Of a stretch of 64,000 bases of DNA, positions 38,406 through 47,288 are shown piece after piece. A program made the translations under genes and the position numbers. This DNA is from Trebonia sp963774945. GTDB lineage: Bacteria > Actinomycetota > Actinomycetes > Streptosporangiales > Streptosporangiaceae. The notes under the pieces were generated by a model. It searched no databases, had not been told where the DNA came from, and saw nothing but the letters and a program-made list of their open reading frames with translations. The DNA lies in contig CAVZHA010000027.1 of NCBI GenBank assembly GCA_963774945.1, positions 1,612,001-1,676,000 on the forward strand, in the 5' to 3' direction. Every line of letters starts with the position of its first letter. The first letter of the stretch is position 1.

Positions 38406-39722
38406 CTAGCGGCGGCTGACGCGACGTCGGCGGCTGGCGAGGACCAAGCCACCGCCGGAGACCGCGATCACCCCGCCGGCCGCGACCGCGCCGACGCTGA
38501 CGCCTGCCCCGATCCCGCCGCCAGTGTCGGGGGCGCCGACCGGGACTCCGGTCTGGGTCGAGGTGGGCGTGGGAGTGGGAGTCGGACTGCCGCTGCCCAG
38601 AGTGCTCCCGGCCGCCTTGGTCACCGACATCGTGAGGCCGACCGGCGTCGGGGTCGTCATCAGCGTGCAGGTGTACGTGCCGGTGATCGTGATCGCGCCG
38701 GAGGTCTCCTTGATCGTGATCGCCAATTTCCTCGGCACCAGGATGTGGTCGGTCCCGGCCTTGGTCAGCGCCAGCTTCCCGGACACCTTCAGGACGGCCG
38801 ACGTCGGGTCGATCGCCTGGTTGACGGAGATCTGCCCGGGCTGCGCACCGGTCACCGACAGGCTGGTAGCGACGTCGACGGCGACGCTGACCGATGACGA
38901 CCCGCTCGTCCACGGACCGAACGCGGCGGTGGAGTACGTCACGGTGTCGGTCTTGCCGGTCGTGCGGGTGCCGGACGACGTGATCGTGGCCGGAAGGTGC
39001 GCGTCGACCGTCTCGGTGCCGACGCCCGCCACGCTCAGGACGCACGCGTAGAGCGGCCCGGACGTCCCGACTATCTGCGGGGTGACGGTGACCTTCACGT
39101 TCTTGATGGCGTCAGCGGTGGTGCAGGTGATCGCGGTCAGCGCCTTGGCGCCGATGAGCGGGGCGATGGTCAGCGTCGGGGCCGGCGCCATAATCACCCC
39201 GCTGCCGGGGCTGGTGAACTCGGCCGAGCCGGTCGCCGTCGCCGCGGGGATCGCGGTTAGCGTGGCCGGCGCCTGGGCGGTGCCTGCCACCGATACCGGG
39301 CCGACGGTGTTGGCCACCCCCGGCTGCTGGGCCAGCTCGGCCGAGACGTCGAACGAGGTGACGCCCTTGAGCGCGGTGAGCACCGCCGCGGGCAGGGCGT
39401 CGCTGGCCGTGGTGGCCACCGTCAGGTGCAGCTCTGAGCCGGCCGCCACCGACGCCGGGATGGTCACGGTCGCGCTGAGCGTGGCGGCCGGAATCGACGC
39501 GCCGTAGCCCGACAGGTCGCACGAGTACTTGCTGGTGATGGTCGTCGGCGCGGTGACCGCGGCCACGACCCCTGACCCCTCGACCGGCGGCGGCGGATTC
39601 GCCGCCGTAGTGGCCGCCATCGCGGGCGCGCCCGCTGCCAGCAGTGCGAGCGTCACTGTCACCACCGACAGCCCGGTGCCCGCCAGCCCCGCCGCGCGTG
39701 CCATCGTCCTCGTTCGCCGCAT
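38406..39722 (-). CDS. Secreted cell-surface protein with sortase-like C-terminus
   Basis: Exported protein of 438 residues. A Sec-type signal peptide spans residues 1 to about 36 (basic RRTRTMAR, hydrophobic core, APAMA-AT). The mature part is Ala/Thr/Val-rich with two beta-sandwich-like halves, each with paired cysteines (YSCDLSGYG, AITCTTAD, YACVLSVAG, TYTCTL), suggesting repeated Ig-like or dehydratase-type domains. The C-terminus has a Pro/Thr wall-spanning stretch, APDTGGG, a hydrophobic segment and SRRRRVSRR. That is the layout of a sortase signal, although APDTG departs from LPxTG/LAxTG. No ligand or enzyme motif was recognised. Confidence 0.78.
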   Translation of the reverse strand: MRRTRTMARAAGLAGTGLSVVTVTLALLAAGAPAMAATTAANPPPPVEGSGVVAAVTAPTTITSKYSCDLSGYGASIPAATLSATVTIPASVAAGSELHLTVATTASDALPAAVLTALKGVTSFDVSAELAQQPGVANTVGPVSVAGTAQAPATLTAIPAATATGSAEFTSPGSGVIMAPAPTLTIAPLIGAKALTAITCTTADAIKNVKVTVTPQIVGTSGPLYACVLSVAGVGTETVDAHLPATITSSGTRTTGKTDTVTYSTAAFGPWTSGSSSVSVAVDVATSLSVTGAQPGQISVNQAIDPTSAVLKVSGKLALTKAGTDHILVPRKLAITIKETSGAITITGTYTCTLMTTPTPVGLTMSVTKAAGSTLGSGSPTPTPTPTSTQTGVPVGAPDTGGGIGAGVSVGAVAAGGVIAVSGGGLVLASRRRRVSRR

Positions 39723-39842
39723 GCCGCACCCGTTCCGTCACCGATGAAATCTGCAGCTAATTCTTTAGCAGCTTTCAGGGAAAAGGGTGACGCGCGCTTT
39801 TTCTTGCCGATGAATAACTTATGGCCGATAAGCGAACAATGG

Positions 39843-40367
39843 TTACAGAACGGTGGCCACCAGCCAGAAGACGGTTGCGGTGCTCACCCCGTAGGCGAGG
39901 TGGGCGCTCAGGTCCTTGGCCAGCGTCTCGACGTCGTACTCCCAGATCGGCTTGTACAGGCCGGCCTGCGGCAGGACGACGTAGCCGAGCGCCCAGACCG
40001 CAGCCCCGAACGGCAGTCCGTCCGCCGGCCGCGGCCTGCGCAGCGACCCGGCCACCACGCCGTAGGCGGCGGCCGAGGCCGACCCGAACGCCCAGTGGGC
40101 GCCGATGGTGGTCGGCCGGGCCCAGCGGTCCGCGATCGGGCGCTGGGTGAAACCCTCGATGACCCGTCTGACGACCTGCCCGGGGGCGGACGCCTTGGCC
40201 CAGTTTTCAGTCGGCGGGAATTCCCACGCCAGCGGGGCCTCCTTGCCCCCCGAGCGGCGATAGCGGGCATAGAGCACCGCGTCCATGACGGCGGTCCCGA
40301 CGGCGCCGGCCAGCAGTCCTGCGGTCACGGCGGCCAGCGGTGTCAGCGTGCGTGTTCTGGTGTCCAT
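39843..40367 (-). CDS. Small integral membrane protein, hypothetical
   Basis: Membrane protein of 174 residues with about four helices: LAAVTAGLLAGAVGTAVMDAVLY, WAFGSASAAAYGVVAGSL, GAAVWALGYVVLPQAGLY, LAYGVSTATVFWLVATVL. The loop between helix 1 and 2 has EAPLAWEFPPTENWAKASAPGQVVRRV. It resembles the DUF1440-like group of uncharacterised membrane proteins. It lies just downstream of a decayed amidohydrolase. The 120-bp gap towards the secreted protein gene is AT-rich and should hold that gene's promoter. Confidence 0.72.
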   Translation of the reverse strand: MDTRTRTLTPLAAVTAGLLAGAVGTAVMDAVLYARYRRSGGKEAPLAWEFPPTENWAKASAPGQVVRRVIEGFTQRPIADRWARPTTIGAHWAFGSASAAAYGVVAGSLRRPRPADGLPFGAAVWALGYVVLPQAGLYKPIWEYDVETLAKDLSAHLAYGVSTATVFWLVATVL

Positions 40368-40399
40368 GCCGGCTCTCCGATCGATGGGTTCCGGGATCG

Positions 40400-40939
40400 T
40401 CAGTGCGGTGCGAGCCAGGCCATCGCCGCCACCGCCAGCGCCTCGGTGCCGGTGCGGAGGGTGGGCTGCAGCGGCGGCAGGAACTTGGGCGAGCGATTGG
40501 ACGGCAGGTCCTGCAGTCGCCCCGCCGTCTCGGCCGTGAGGTAGGCCTGCCGGTCGGTTCGCCCGATGCCCCAGTACGTGTACGGGACGCCGGCGGCGGT
40601 CTCCTCGGCTGGCTGGAAGAGCGCCAGCAGGGTGCTGCTCCACCGGGCGCGGCGGTTCGCCAGCAGCCTGACCGCGGCCAGCAGGCAGGCCATGTGCAGG
40701 TCATGGCCGCAGGCGTGAGCGACCGGGACCGACCGGCCGTCTGGTCCGGTGGTGGTCACCGTGCTGGCGTAGTCCACCCCGGTGTCCTCGGCGATCGGCA
40801 GCGCGTCCAGTTCGGCGAGGGCTTCCTGGGCCGCCTGCAGGCCCGGGTAGCCGGACAGAACGTCGTCGACGGCCTCCATCGCCGTTCCGGCGCGGGTAGA
40901 CGACGCGCTCAAGCTGCACCCCCTGGGTAACGACATCAT
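40400..40939 (-). pseudogene. M20 amidohydrolase remnant with internal deletions
   Basis: An open frame of 179 residues keeps pieces of an M20D amidohydrolase that is normally about 400 residues. LDALPIAEDTGVDYASTV joins to VPVAHACGHDLHMACLLAAVRLLA and STLLALFQPAEETAAGV, which hold the HxCGHD metal and EE catalytic motifs. Then the frame jumps directly to the C-terminal block YTYWGIGRTDRQAYLTAETAGRLQDLPSNRSPKFLPPLQPTLRTGTEALAVAAMAWLA. About 200 residues, including the dimerisation domain and the distal metal ligand, are missing, and the N-terminus before LDALP is also shortened. Both deletions keep the frame. It is probably inactive; a mini-protein with a new role cannot be excluded. Confidence 0.75.
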
Positions 40940-40955
40940 TACCCAGGGTAAGGCG

Positions 40956-41753
40956 TCACCGGGTCTCGGTGAACTCCGGGCCGCGCTCGAACGGGTTCAG
41001 CGGGGTAGCGAACCGGCTCCGCTCCTCCTCCGGCGGCGCTCCGCCCTGTCCCTGGCCCTGCCCCGCCTGCTCCTGCTCCTGCTGGGCCTGCGCCTGGGCC
41101 TCGAGGGCGGCCGCGGCCTCGGCCGGAAGCCGCAGCTCGAGCAGCTCGCGAGGCGGCACCGGGTGGTCGCCGCGGACCACCACGATCTCACGGAAGACGG
41201 CCTCGAGCGGCGCGGCGGCGGCCTGGTCGACGGCGGCGGCGCCGGCCAGCAGGCCGCGCAGGAACCAGCGCGGGCCGTCGACGCCGACGAACCTGATCGG
41301 CCGGACGCCCGTGGCGGGCTGGTTCGGCTCGGCCGGCACCTCGGCCACGACCTCGGTCCCGAACGGTCCCTGGCGCTCCTGGCACCGGCCGCCCGCGCCG
41401 CTGATCTCGTTGACGATCTCGCCCCGGACCTCGTCCCAGATGCCGGCCCGCTTGGGCGCGGCGAAGGCCTGCAGCTGCAGCTCGCTGAGCTGATAGCGCA
41501 CCGTCACCCAGGCGCCATGCTGCTCGGCGAAGACCAGCTGGATGTCCGTCCCCTCAAGCACCGGGACCTGGATGCTGCCGAGGTCCACCCGCGGCAGCTC
41601 CGAGTGCGGCTCGGCCGCGTCCCACGGGCCGGTCTCCCCGGCCGGGGCCGCGCCCGTCGGCGCACCGCCTGCGGTCTCGGCTTCCTCCGCCGCCAGATCC
41701 GCCTCCTGGCTCACCAGGTCGCGGTCACCGGCGTTCCGTCGCCGACCGAACAC
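40956..41753 (-). CDS. DUF3710 domain protein
   Basis: Conserved actinobacterial protein of 265 residues in the DUF3710 family. The core runs PRVDLGSIQVPVLEGTDIQLVF, YQLSELQLQAFAAPKRAGIWDEVRGEI, GTEVVAEVP and IRFVGVDGPRWFLRGLLAGAAA. The C-terminal Ala/Gln/Glu-rich tail (EAQAQAQQEQEQAGQGQGQGG) is disordered. It lies 15 bases downstream of dut, as in many actinomycetes where dut-DUF3710 is a fixed pair. Molecular function unknown. Confidence 0.88.
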   Translation of the reverse strand: MFGRRRNAGDRDLVSQEADLAAEEAETAGGAPTGAAPAGETGPWDAAEPHSELPRVDLGSIQVPVLEGTDIQLVFAEQHGAWVTVRYQLSELQLQAFAAPKRAGIWDEVRGEIVNEISGAGGRCQERQGPFGTEVVAEVPAEPNQPATGVRPIRFVGVDGPRWFLRGLLAGAAAVDQAAAAPLEAVFREIVVVRGDHPVPPRELLELRLPAEAAAALEAQAQAQQEQEQAGQGQGQGGAPPEEERSRFATPLNPFERGPEFTETR

Positions 41754-41768
41754 TGCGATCTCCTCCCG

Positions 41769-42293
41769 TTAGGCCCCGGCCGCCGCGCTGGCCGGACGCA
41801 TCCGTCCGCCGGCGTGGCCGCCCGTCGAGCCGAAGCCATCTTCGCCGCGGGCCGACCCGGGCAGGGTCGTCACCTCGCGGAAACTCACGTGTTCCACCCG
41901 CTGCACCACCAGCTGCGCGATGCGGTCGCCGCGGTGCAGCGAAACCGGTCGGGTCGCGTCGGTGTTCAGCAGGATCACCTTGATCTCGCCACGGTACCCC
42001 GCGTCGATCGTGCCGGGCGCATTGACCAGCGTGACGCCGTGCTTAGCGGCCAGCCCCGACCGGGGGTGCACGAACGCGGCATAGCCGACCGGCAGCGCGA
42101 TCGCGATCCCGGTGCCGACGATCGCCCGCTCGCCCGGCGCCAGCTCGACGTCCTCGGCCGCGGTCAGGTCCGCGCCCGCGTCGCCCGGCAGCGCGTAGCC
42201 CGGCAACGGCACGCCTGGGTCGAGTCGCATCAGGAGCACGTCGGTGTCGCCGGCCGTCTCGCCGTTGGTCACAGCGGTCTCGCCGTGGGTCAT
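41769..42293 (-). CDS. dut: dUTP diphosphatase
   Basis: Trimeric dUTPase (dUTP to dUMP plus PPi, keeping uracil out of DNA and feeding dTMP synthesis), 174 residues. All five family motifs are visible: DAGADLTAAED, PRSGLA, GTIDAGYRGEIKVILLN, RGDRIAQLV and RGEDGFGSTG. The N-terminus is longer than usual by some 20 residues; I use the ATG at 42293 (MTHGETAV), with AAGGAG upstream, while ATG 42317 is another option. It sits between the AI-2E permease and DUF3710 genes with short gaps, suggesting one transcript. Confidence 0.92.
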   Translation of the reverse strand: MTHGETAVTNGETAGDTDVLLMRLDPGVPLPGYALPGDAGADLTAAEDVELAPGERAIVGTGIAIALPVGYAAFVHPRSGLAAKHGVTLVNAPGTIDAGYRGEIKVILLNTDATRPVSLHRGDRIAQLVVQRVEHVSFREVTTLPGSARGEDGFGSTGGHAGGRMRPASAAAGA

Positions 42294-42313
42294 CTGCCGT
42301 GTCTCCTTCGCGC

Positions 42314-43538
42314 TCACCCAGAGATTACGCCACCGGCGGTCCGCGCGCGGCCGTCGTCATCGTCGCGCCGCAGCGCCCGCACCGCGCTGGTGATGGCGGC
42401 GGTGATCGGGACCGCGACGACCGCGCCGGCGATGCCCGCCACCACCCCCGCCACCGCCAGCACGAGGATCACCGCCAGCGGGTGCAGGCGCACCATCTTG
42501 CCCACCACCTGCGGCTGCAGCAGGTGCCCCTCGAGCTGGTTCATCAGCACCAGGATGCCGAGCACGATCACCGCCGCGATCAGCCCCTTGGCCGCCAGCA
42601 CGATGAGGATGGCCAGGGTGCCCGCCACCAGCACCCCGAGCAGCGGGATGAACCCGGCCAGGAACATGATCAGCGCCAGCGGGGCGACCAGCGGCGCGTT
42701 GATGACCGCGAGGGTGATGCCCATCACCGTGGCCTGGATCGCGGCCACCGCGATGGTGCCCCTGACGTAGTGGACGACGGACTGCCAGGCGGCCCGGCCG
42801 GCCAGGTCCGCCCGCCGCCTGCGCTCGGGCACCAGGCCGCTGGTGACCCAGGCCCAGATCCGGTCGCCGTCCTTGATCAGGAAGAACGAGATGAAGAAGC
42901 ACAGCACCGCGCCCGCCAGCACCTCGACCAGGATCCTGCCGCCGGTCAGCACGGTTCCCGCGAGCACCGACTGGTGCTTGCTCAGGTAGCTGACGATGTT
43001 GTCGGAGAGCTTGGTCAGGTTGCCGGTCTTGATGTGGAACGGCGGCCCGGCCAGCCACGACTGGATCTGGGTGGTGGTGTGCTTAACCTGGCTGACCAGC
43101 GCCGGGTACTCGGCCTCGACCCGGCTGGTGACCAGCCAGGCGATCGCGCCGATGAGGATGAACGCCAGCAGCAGGGTGCACCAGGTCGCGGCCAGCGGCC
43201 CGAAGCCGCGCCGCCGCAGCCGGTTCGCCAGCGGCTGCAGCAGCGCGGTCAGCAGCAGCGCGGCCGCGCCGGGGACGATGACGAGGTAGAGGTCGGAGGC
43301 GACCCGGCCCGCCACGTAGAGCAGCGCCGCCAGCAGCACCAGCCGCCAGGACCAGGCCGCGCCGACCCGCAGCCAGCGCGGGGACTAGTTCCGGCGGCGC
43401 CGCAGGCGGGGGCGGGGGCGTGGGCGGGGGCGTGGGCGGGGGCGTGGGCGTTGGCGGCGCGGGCAGGGGCTCGACGCCGGGCGACCCGGCCCGGCCCGGC
43501 ACCCACCGCGCGGCCCGCTTGGCTGCCCGCCCCATCAT
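42314..43538 (-). CDS. AI-2E family transporter, one frame break
   Basis: PerM/AI-2E-type membrane permease of about 408 residues. A Pro/Thr-rich N-terminal tail (12-bp repeats encoding PPTPTPPPTPPP) is followed by the membrane domain: LVLLAALLYVAGRV, YLVIVPGAAALLLTALLQPL, WCTLLLAFILIGAIAWLV, the long extracellular helix, VLAGAVLCFFISFFLIKDG, and GIPLLGVLVAGTLAILI-like end helices. An extra C in CCCC near 43385 shifts the frame after the tail. Substrates of this family range from signal molecules to Na+/H+; none can be assigned. It is divergent from the DUF3093 gene. Confidence 0.82.
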
Positions 43539-43624
43539 GAGTCCATCTAACCAACTACCGTGGGATGTGTACCCCCGGCGCGCTCAACGGCCGGGCTTGA
43601 AGATCAGGACGCGGAGGCTGGGAC

Positions 43625-44114
43625 ATGGGTTCGTACCGCGAGCGGCTGCTCGTGCCGGTGAGCTACTGGCTGCTCGCCGTCCCCTCGATCGCGTTCCTCG
43701 GCGCCGAGGCGTGGTTCATCGCCGGCGGCATCGTCCCGCCGCTGACGCTGGCGCGTCTTGTCCGTCATCGCCGCGATCTTCCTGGTCAACTGGGGCTCGG
43801 CCACGATCGAGGTGACGGCCGGGGTGCTCCGCGCGGGCAAGGACACGCTGCCGCTGAGCGAGGCGGGCGAGGTCGTGCCGCTCGACGAGAAGCAGGCGGC
43901 GCTGCTGCGCGGGCCGCGGGCCGACCCGGCCGCGCATCTGTTCCTGCGGCCCTACGTCAAGCGCGCCGTCTACGTCGCGGTGGCCGATCCGGCCGACGGG
44001 GTGCCCTACTGGCTGATCTCGACCAGGCACCCGGACCGCCTCGCGGCCGCACTGGGGGATGCGGGCGCGCGGGCCGGCGGGCCGGGCGCTGGCGATCGGC
44101 AATCCGTGGGATGA
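43625..44114 (+). CDS. DUF3093 membrane protein, one frame break
   Basis: DUF3093 family protein of about 162 residues. Two membrane helices (VSYWLLAVPSIAFLGAEAWFIAGG and SVIAAIFLVNWGSATIEVTAG) precede a cytoplasmic PH-like domain (GVLRAGKDTLPLSEAGEVVPLDEKQAALLRGPRADPAAHLFLRPYVKRAVYVAV, WLISTRHPDRLAAAL). One surplus base near 43757 separates the helices into two frames. This family is conserved beside dut and DUF4193 in actinomycetes; function unknown. Confidence 0.82.
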
Positions 44115-44149
44115 TTGCGCAATTACGCAAGGGGGCGAGGAGGCTACGG

Positions 44150-44425
44150 ATGAGTAAGAAAAGCGAGGGTGCGGGCGGCTCGACCACGCTGATCACGACG
44201 ATGGCGACCACCGGCGGGCTGCTGCTGCTGCGCAAGGGACTGGCCGCGGCGTGGAAAAAGGTCACCGGGCGGGTTCCGCCGACCGACCTCACCGACCCGA
44301 AGGTCACGCTGCCGGAGGCACTGGCCTGGGGCGTGGCGACCGGGATCATCGTGGAAACGGCGCGGTTCTTCATCGTGCGCTCGACGATGCGACGTCCGGC
44401 GACGGACGAGAGCGCGAAGTCTTAG
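44150..44425 (+). CDS. DUF4235 membrane protein
   Basis: Small DUF4235 protein of 91 residues with two helices: TTLITTMATTGGLLLLRKGLAAAWKKVTG and LPEALAWGVATGIIVETARFFI. The ribosome site GAGGAGG lies six bases before the ATG. It follows DUF3093 with 35 bases between and is probably co-transcribed. Function unknown. Confidence 0.88.
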   Translation: MSKKSEGAGGSTTLITTMATTGGLLLLRKGLAAAWKKVTGRVPPTDLTDPKVTLPEALAWGVATGIIVETARFFIVRSTMRRPATDESAKS

Positions 44426-44461
44426 CTAGCCCTGGTTGTTTGGTTGGACCGGTCGGTCCGG

Positions 44462-44486
44462 ACCCGCGGGCCGGCCGCCCGCGGGT
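44462..44486. terminator. Hairpin between DUF4235 and DUF4193
   Basis: ACCCGCGGGC-CGGCC-GCCCGCGGGT is a perfect 10-bp stem between two convergent genes; a bidirectional terminator. Confidence 0.75.
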
Positions 44487-44494
44487 ACCGGCCG

Positions 44495-44795
44495 TCAGGC
44501 GGCGCACTCACGGCAGATCAGCTGGCCGTTTCTGCTCTTCGGCAAGCTGGCTCCGGTGGTGCACAAGGAAGCAGCTCGTGCAGGTGAACTCGTCCGCCTG
44601 CCTCGGTATCACCCGAAATGAGAGCTCCTCGTTGGACAAGTCGGCGCCGGGAAGCTCAAGCGACTCCGCGACGTCGTCCGGGTCCAGATCGATCGTCGAC
44701 GACGACTTGTCCATCCGGCGGGCCTGCAGCTCCTGCAGGCTGTCCTCGCTCAGGTCGTCATCGGTCTTGCGCGGGCTGTCGTAGTCGGTAGCCAT
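44495..44795 (-). CDS. DUF4193 zinc-ribbon-like protein, frame break near the end
   Basis: Small conserved actinobacterial DUF4193 protein. The frame reads MATDYDSPRKTDDDLSEDSLQELQARRMDKSSSTIDLDPDDVAESLELPGADLSNEELSFRVIP, then DEFTCTSCFLVHHRSQLAEEQK. It stops early as RPADLP unless one A is removed in AAACGG near 44520. Then it continues GQLICRECAA and ends at 44495, restoring the second CxxC and the usual length of about 99 residues. The two CxxC pairs should hold zinc. It is an abundant small protein in this phylum; role unknown, possibly RNA polymerase- or stress-related. Confidence 0.85.
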
Positions 44796-45141
44796 TGTGG
44801 TGACCCATCCCCCTCCATAGGTGGCGCGCTATTGCTGCGCGGGTGTAACGCTCTGGGAGCCTCGGTTGTGCCCGATTCCGGCGGCGAATTCTGTCACGTT
44901 CGCGGCCCCCGCGCACGCAGCGCGGCCGCCGATGCTCACGTGTCCCGCCGAGACGGTTTCCGGCCGCTGGTAAACCTCGCATACCCCGCATCTATTCCGC
45001 GCTGTATCCAAATTGCCTGCAGGCCGGTCAGTGGCTCGGTCCGCGCGAGGGTTCCCCCGGGCGCCGGGCTCAAATCAGGCCATATCGAACGGACCGTTGC
45101 TCCGCCCGACGCGAGCACCTTACACAGTCATGGGGCTTGCG
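44796..45141. other. Intergenic region with DUF4193 promoter and dispersed element
   Basis: No gene seen. The DUF4193 ribosome site (GGAGGGGGATGGG) is at the left edge, and copy 5 of the dispersed element (45069-45099) lies near the suhB stop. Confidence 0.6.
45069..45099 (+). repeat. Dispersed element, copy 5
   Basis: CTCAAATCAGGCCATATCGA followed by ACGGACCGTTG. It has the same TCAAA-N11-CGAACGGWCCGT spacing as copy 3. It is convergent with suhB, 43 bases after that gene's stop. Confidence 0.6.
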
Positions 45142-46047
45142 TCATCCATCGCGCTCCGCGTCCAGTTCGGCCAGCGCGTCGCGCAGCGGGCCGAACAGTC
45201 CGGGGCCGGCCGCGACGGTCATCGAGGTACTCGGCGGGCCGCCCTTGGAGTCGCCCACGACCGCCCCGGCCTCGGCCGCGATCAGCGCCCCGGCCGCGTA
45301 GTCCCAGTAGTTCAGGCCGCGCTCGTAGTAGCCGTCCAGCCGCCCGGCGGCGACCGCGCAGAGGTCGATCGAGGCGACCCCGTTCCGCCTGATGTCGCGG
45401 ATCCGGGGCAGCAGCGCCGCCACCACCTCGCCCTGCACCGTGCGCCGCTCGGCCCGGTAGCCGAACCCGGTCGCGACCAGCGCCTGGCCGAGTGGCACGC
45501 CCGGCCGGCAGCGGAGCGGTATCCGCTCGAAGGTCGAGTCGGGGATGACCGATTCGCCCGGCCCGGCCGCCGACCCCCGGGTCGACTCCAGCCACGCGCC
45601 CTCGCCGCGGACGGCGGTGAACAGCTCGCCCCGCATCGGCACGTAGACCACGCCGGCCACTATCTCTCTGCCAACATCCCCGCCCCCCGCCCCGCGCTCA
45701 ACCTCGGCGGCGATGCACACCGCCCAGTCGTGCAGCCCGTAGAGGTAGTTGACGGTGCCGTCGAGCGGGTCGACCACCCAGCGGGCGGGCGCGTCGGCCG
45801 CGCCCTCGACCTGGCCGCCCTCCTCCCCCAGGATCGCGTCGTCGGGGCGGGCGACCAGGATCCGCGCCCTGATCAGCTCCTCGGCCCGGCCGTCCATCTC
45901 GGTGACCACGTCGGTCGGGCTGGACTTGGTCGCCGCGACCTCGACCCGGCCCTCCTTGGAGGCGAGCAGCTGGCCGGCCTCCAGGGCCGCCCCGACCGCG
46001 ATCACCAGCAGCTCGCGCGGCCCGGTCACTCCGGCCATCGCCGGCAT
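45142..46047 (-). CDS. suhB: Inositol monophosphatase family protein
   Basis: Mg2+-dependent phosphatase of 301 residues (inositol-1-phosphate and related substrates; inositol feeds phosphatidylinositol and mycothiol synthesis). Metal ligands are visible as E75-E76 (ILGEEGG) and DPLDGTVN at 93-100, with the C-terminal WDYAAGALIAAEAGAVV. The N-terminus has two close ATGs. It starts seven bases after the hemH stop on the same strand, so the two are likely one transcript. Some suhB-type proteins also act in RNA maturation, but nothing here shows that. Confidence 0.9.
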   Translation of the reverse strand: MPAMAGVTGPRELLVIAVGAALEAGQLLASKEGRVEVAATKSSPTDVVTEMDGRAEELIRARILVARPDDAILGEEGGQVEGAADAPARWVVDPLDGTVNYLYGLHDWAVCIAAEVERGAGGGDVGREIVAGVVYVPMRGELFTAVRGEGAWLESTRGSAAGPGESVIPDSTFERIPLRCRPGVPLGQALVATGFGYRAERRTVQGEVVAALLPRIRDIRRNGVASIDLCAVAAGRLDGYYERGLNYWDYAAGALIAAEAGAVVGDSKGGPPSTSMTVAAGPGLFGPLRDALAELDAERDG

Positions 46048-46054
46048 CCGCCGG

Positions 46055-47143
46055 TCATGCCGGCCGCCCCGGCCGCTGCGGCGCGTACCGGCAGCAGTCG
46101 GCCGGGCAGTTCAGCGCCCCGCCCGCGAACGCGCCGAGGCCGAGGTCGCCCAGCGCGAGCGCGGGCGCGCCCTCGGTCCGCTCCGCCACCAGCTCGCACA
46201 CCATCCGGGCGAACCGCGGGGTTGACCCGGGGGCCTTCGCCCGGGCGAACGGCGAGGCCGAGCGAGGCCGCGGTCTCGGCCGCCTCCACGTCCAGGTCGT
46301 GCACGACCTCCATGTGGTCGCTGACGAACCCGACCGGCGCCACCACGACCCCGGACGCGCCGCCCTTGGCCAGCCGGGCCAGGTGCTCGTTGACATCCGG
46401 CTCGAGCCAGGGCACGCTCGGCGGGCCGCTGCGACTCTGATAGGCGAGGTCGAACGGGACAGAGCCGCCCGAGGTCCGTTCGGAGATAAGCTTTGAGACT
46501 TCCCTGAGCTCCGGGCCGTCCTAGCGGCCGCCCCCGCCCGCCCGCCCTGCCCACCCAGCCACGTTCCGGCCGTGTGGCTGCCGCTGGCGGCGGCCATCCC
46601 CTCCGGGACGCTGTGCGCGGTGTAGACCAGGCGGACGCCGCTCGCTCGCGGTCAAGCGTGGCCAGCGCGTCGGCCACCGCGGCCGCCCACGGCTCGATGA
46701 AGCCGGGGTGGTTGAAGTACGGGCGGATCTTGTCGATCCTGGGCGCGCGCGGGCCGACCGCGGCGACCGCGCGGTCGATGTCGTCGTAGTACTGCCGGCA
46801 GGCCGAGTACGAGCTGTAGGCGGAGGTGACGAACGCGATCGCGCGCTCCACCCCGGCGTCGGCCATTTCCCGCACGGTGTCTTCCAGGAACGGATGCCAG
46901 TTCCTGTTCCCCCAGTACATCGGCAGGTCGAGGCCCGCCTGCGCGGACGTTGGCGAGCAGCTCGCGGCACTGGGCGTTGATCGGGCTGACCCCGCCGACG
47001 GCGTAGTAGTGCTCGGCTACCTCGGCCAGCCGCTCGGCCGGGACGCCGCGGCCGCGGGTGACGTTCTCGAGGAACGGCAGCACGTCGTCGGGCCCCTCGG
47101 GGCCGCCGAAGGACAGCAGCAGGAACGCGTCATAAGACGGCAT
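46055..47143 (-). CDS. hemH: Ferrochelatase, frame broken
   Basis: Ferrochelatase of about 360 residues, inserting Fe2+ into coproporphyrin or protoporphyrin for haem. In actinobacteria this is usually the coproporphyrin type (CpfC). Signatures are LLLSFGGPEGPDDVLPFLENVTRGRGVP, SPINAQCRELLA, MYWGNRNWHPFLEDTVREMADAGVERAIAFVTSAYSSYSACRQY, TAHSVPEGMAA, ELREVSKLISERTSGGSVPFDLAYQSRSGPPSVPWLEPDV and GFVSDHMEVVHDLDVEA. At least four frame changes occur (about 46930, 46640, 46540 and 46240). Haem genes are essential, so read errors are likely. The ATG follows GGATGGAGGC. Confidence 0.85.
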
Positions 47144-47288
47144 GCCTCCATCCAACCAGGAACTCTCCGCAGGCCGGCACGCGACTGGCGGGTGATCAAG
47201 GGGAACAGCGGGGATGGAAAACATGTTGCCACCCCGGACCCTGGTGTAAGTTTCTACTTTGTGAGTTTTTTGTGAGGTTTGGCGCCCA

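Noticed and set aside
46473..46498. A seventh match to the dispersed element (GGTCCGTTCGGAGATAAGCTTTGAGA)
   Set aside because: It lies in hemH and encodes the expected ferrochelatase segment VSKLISERTSGG, so the similarity is probably coincidence.
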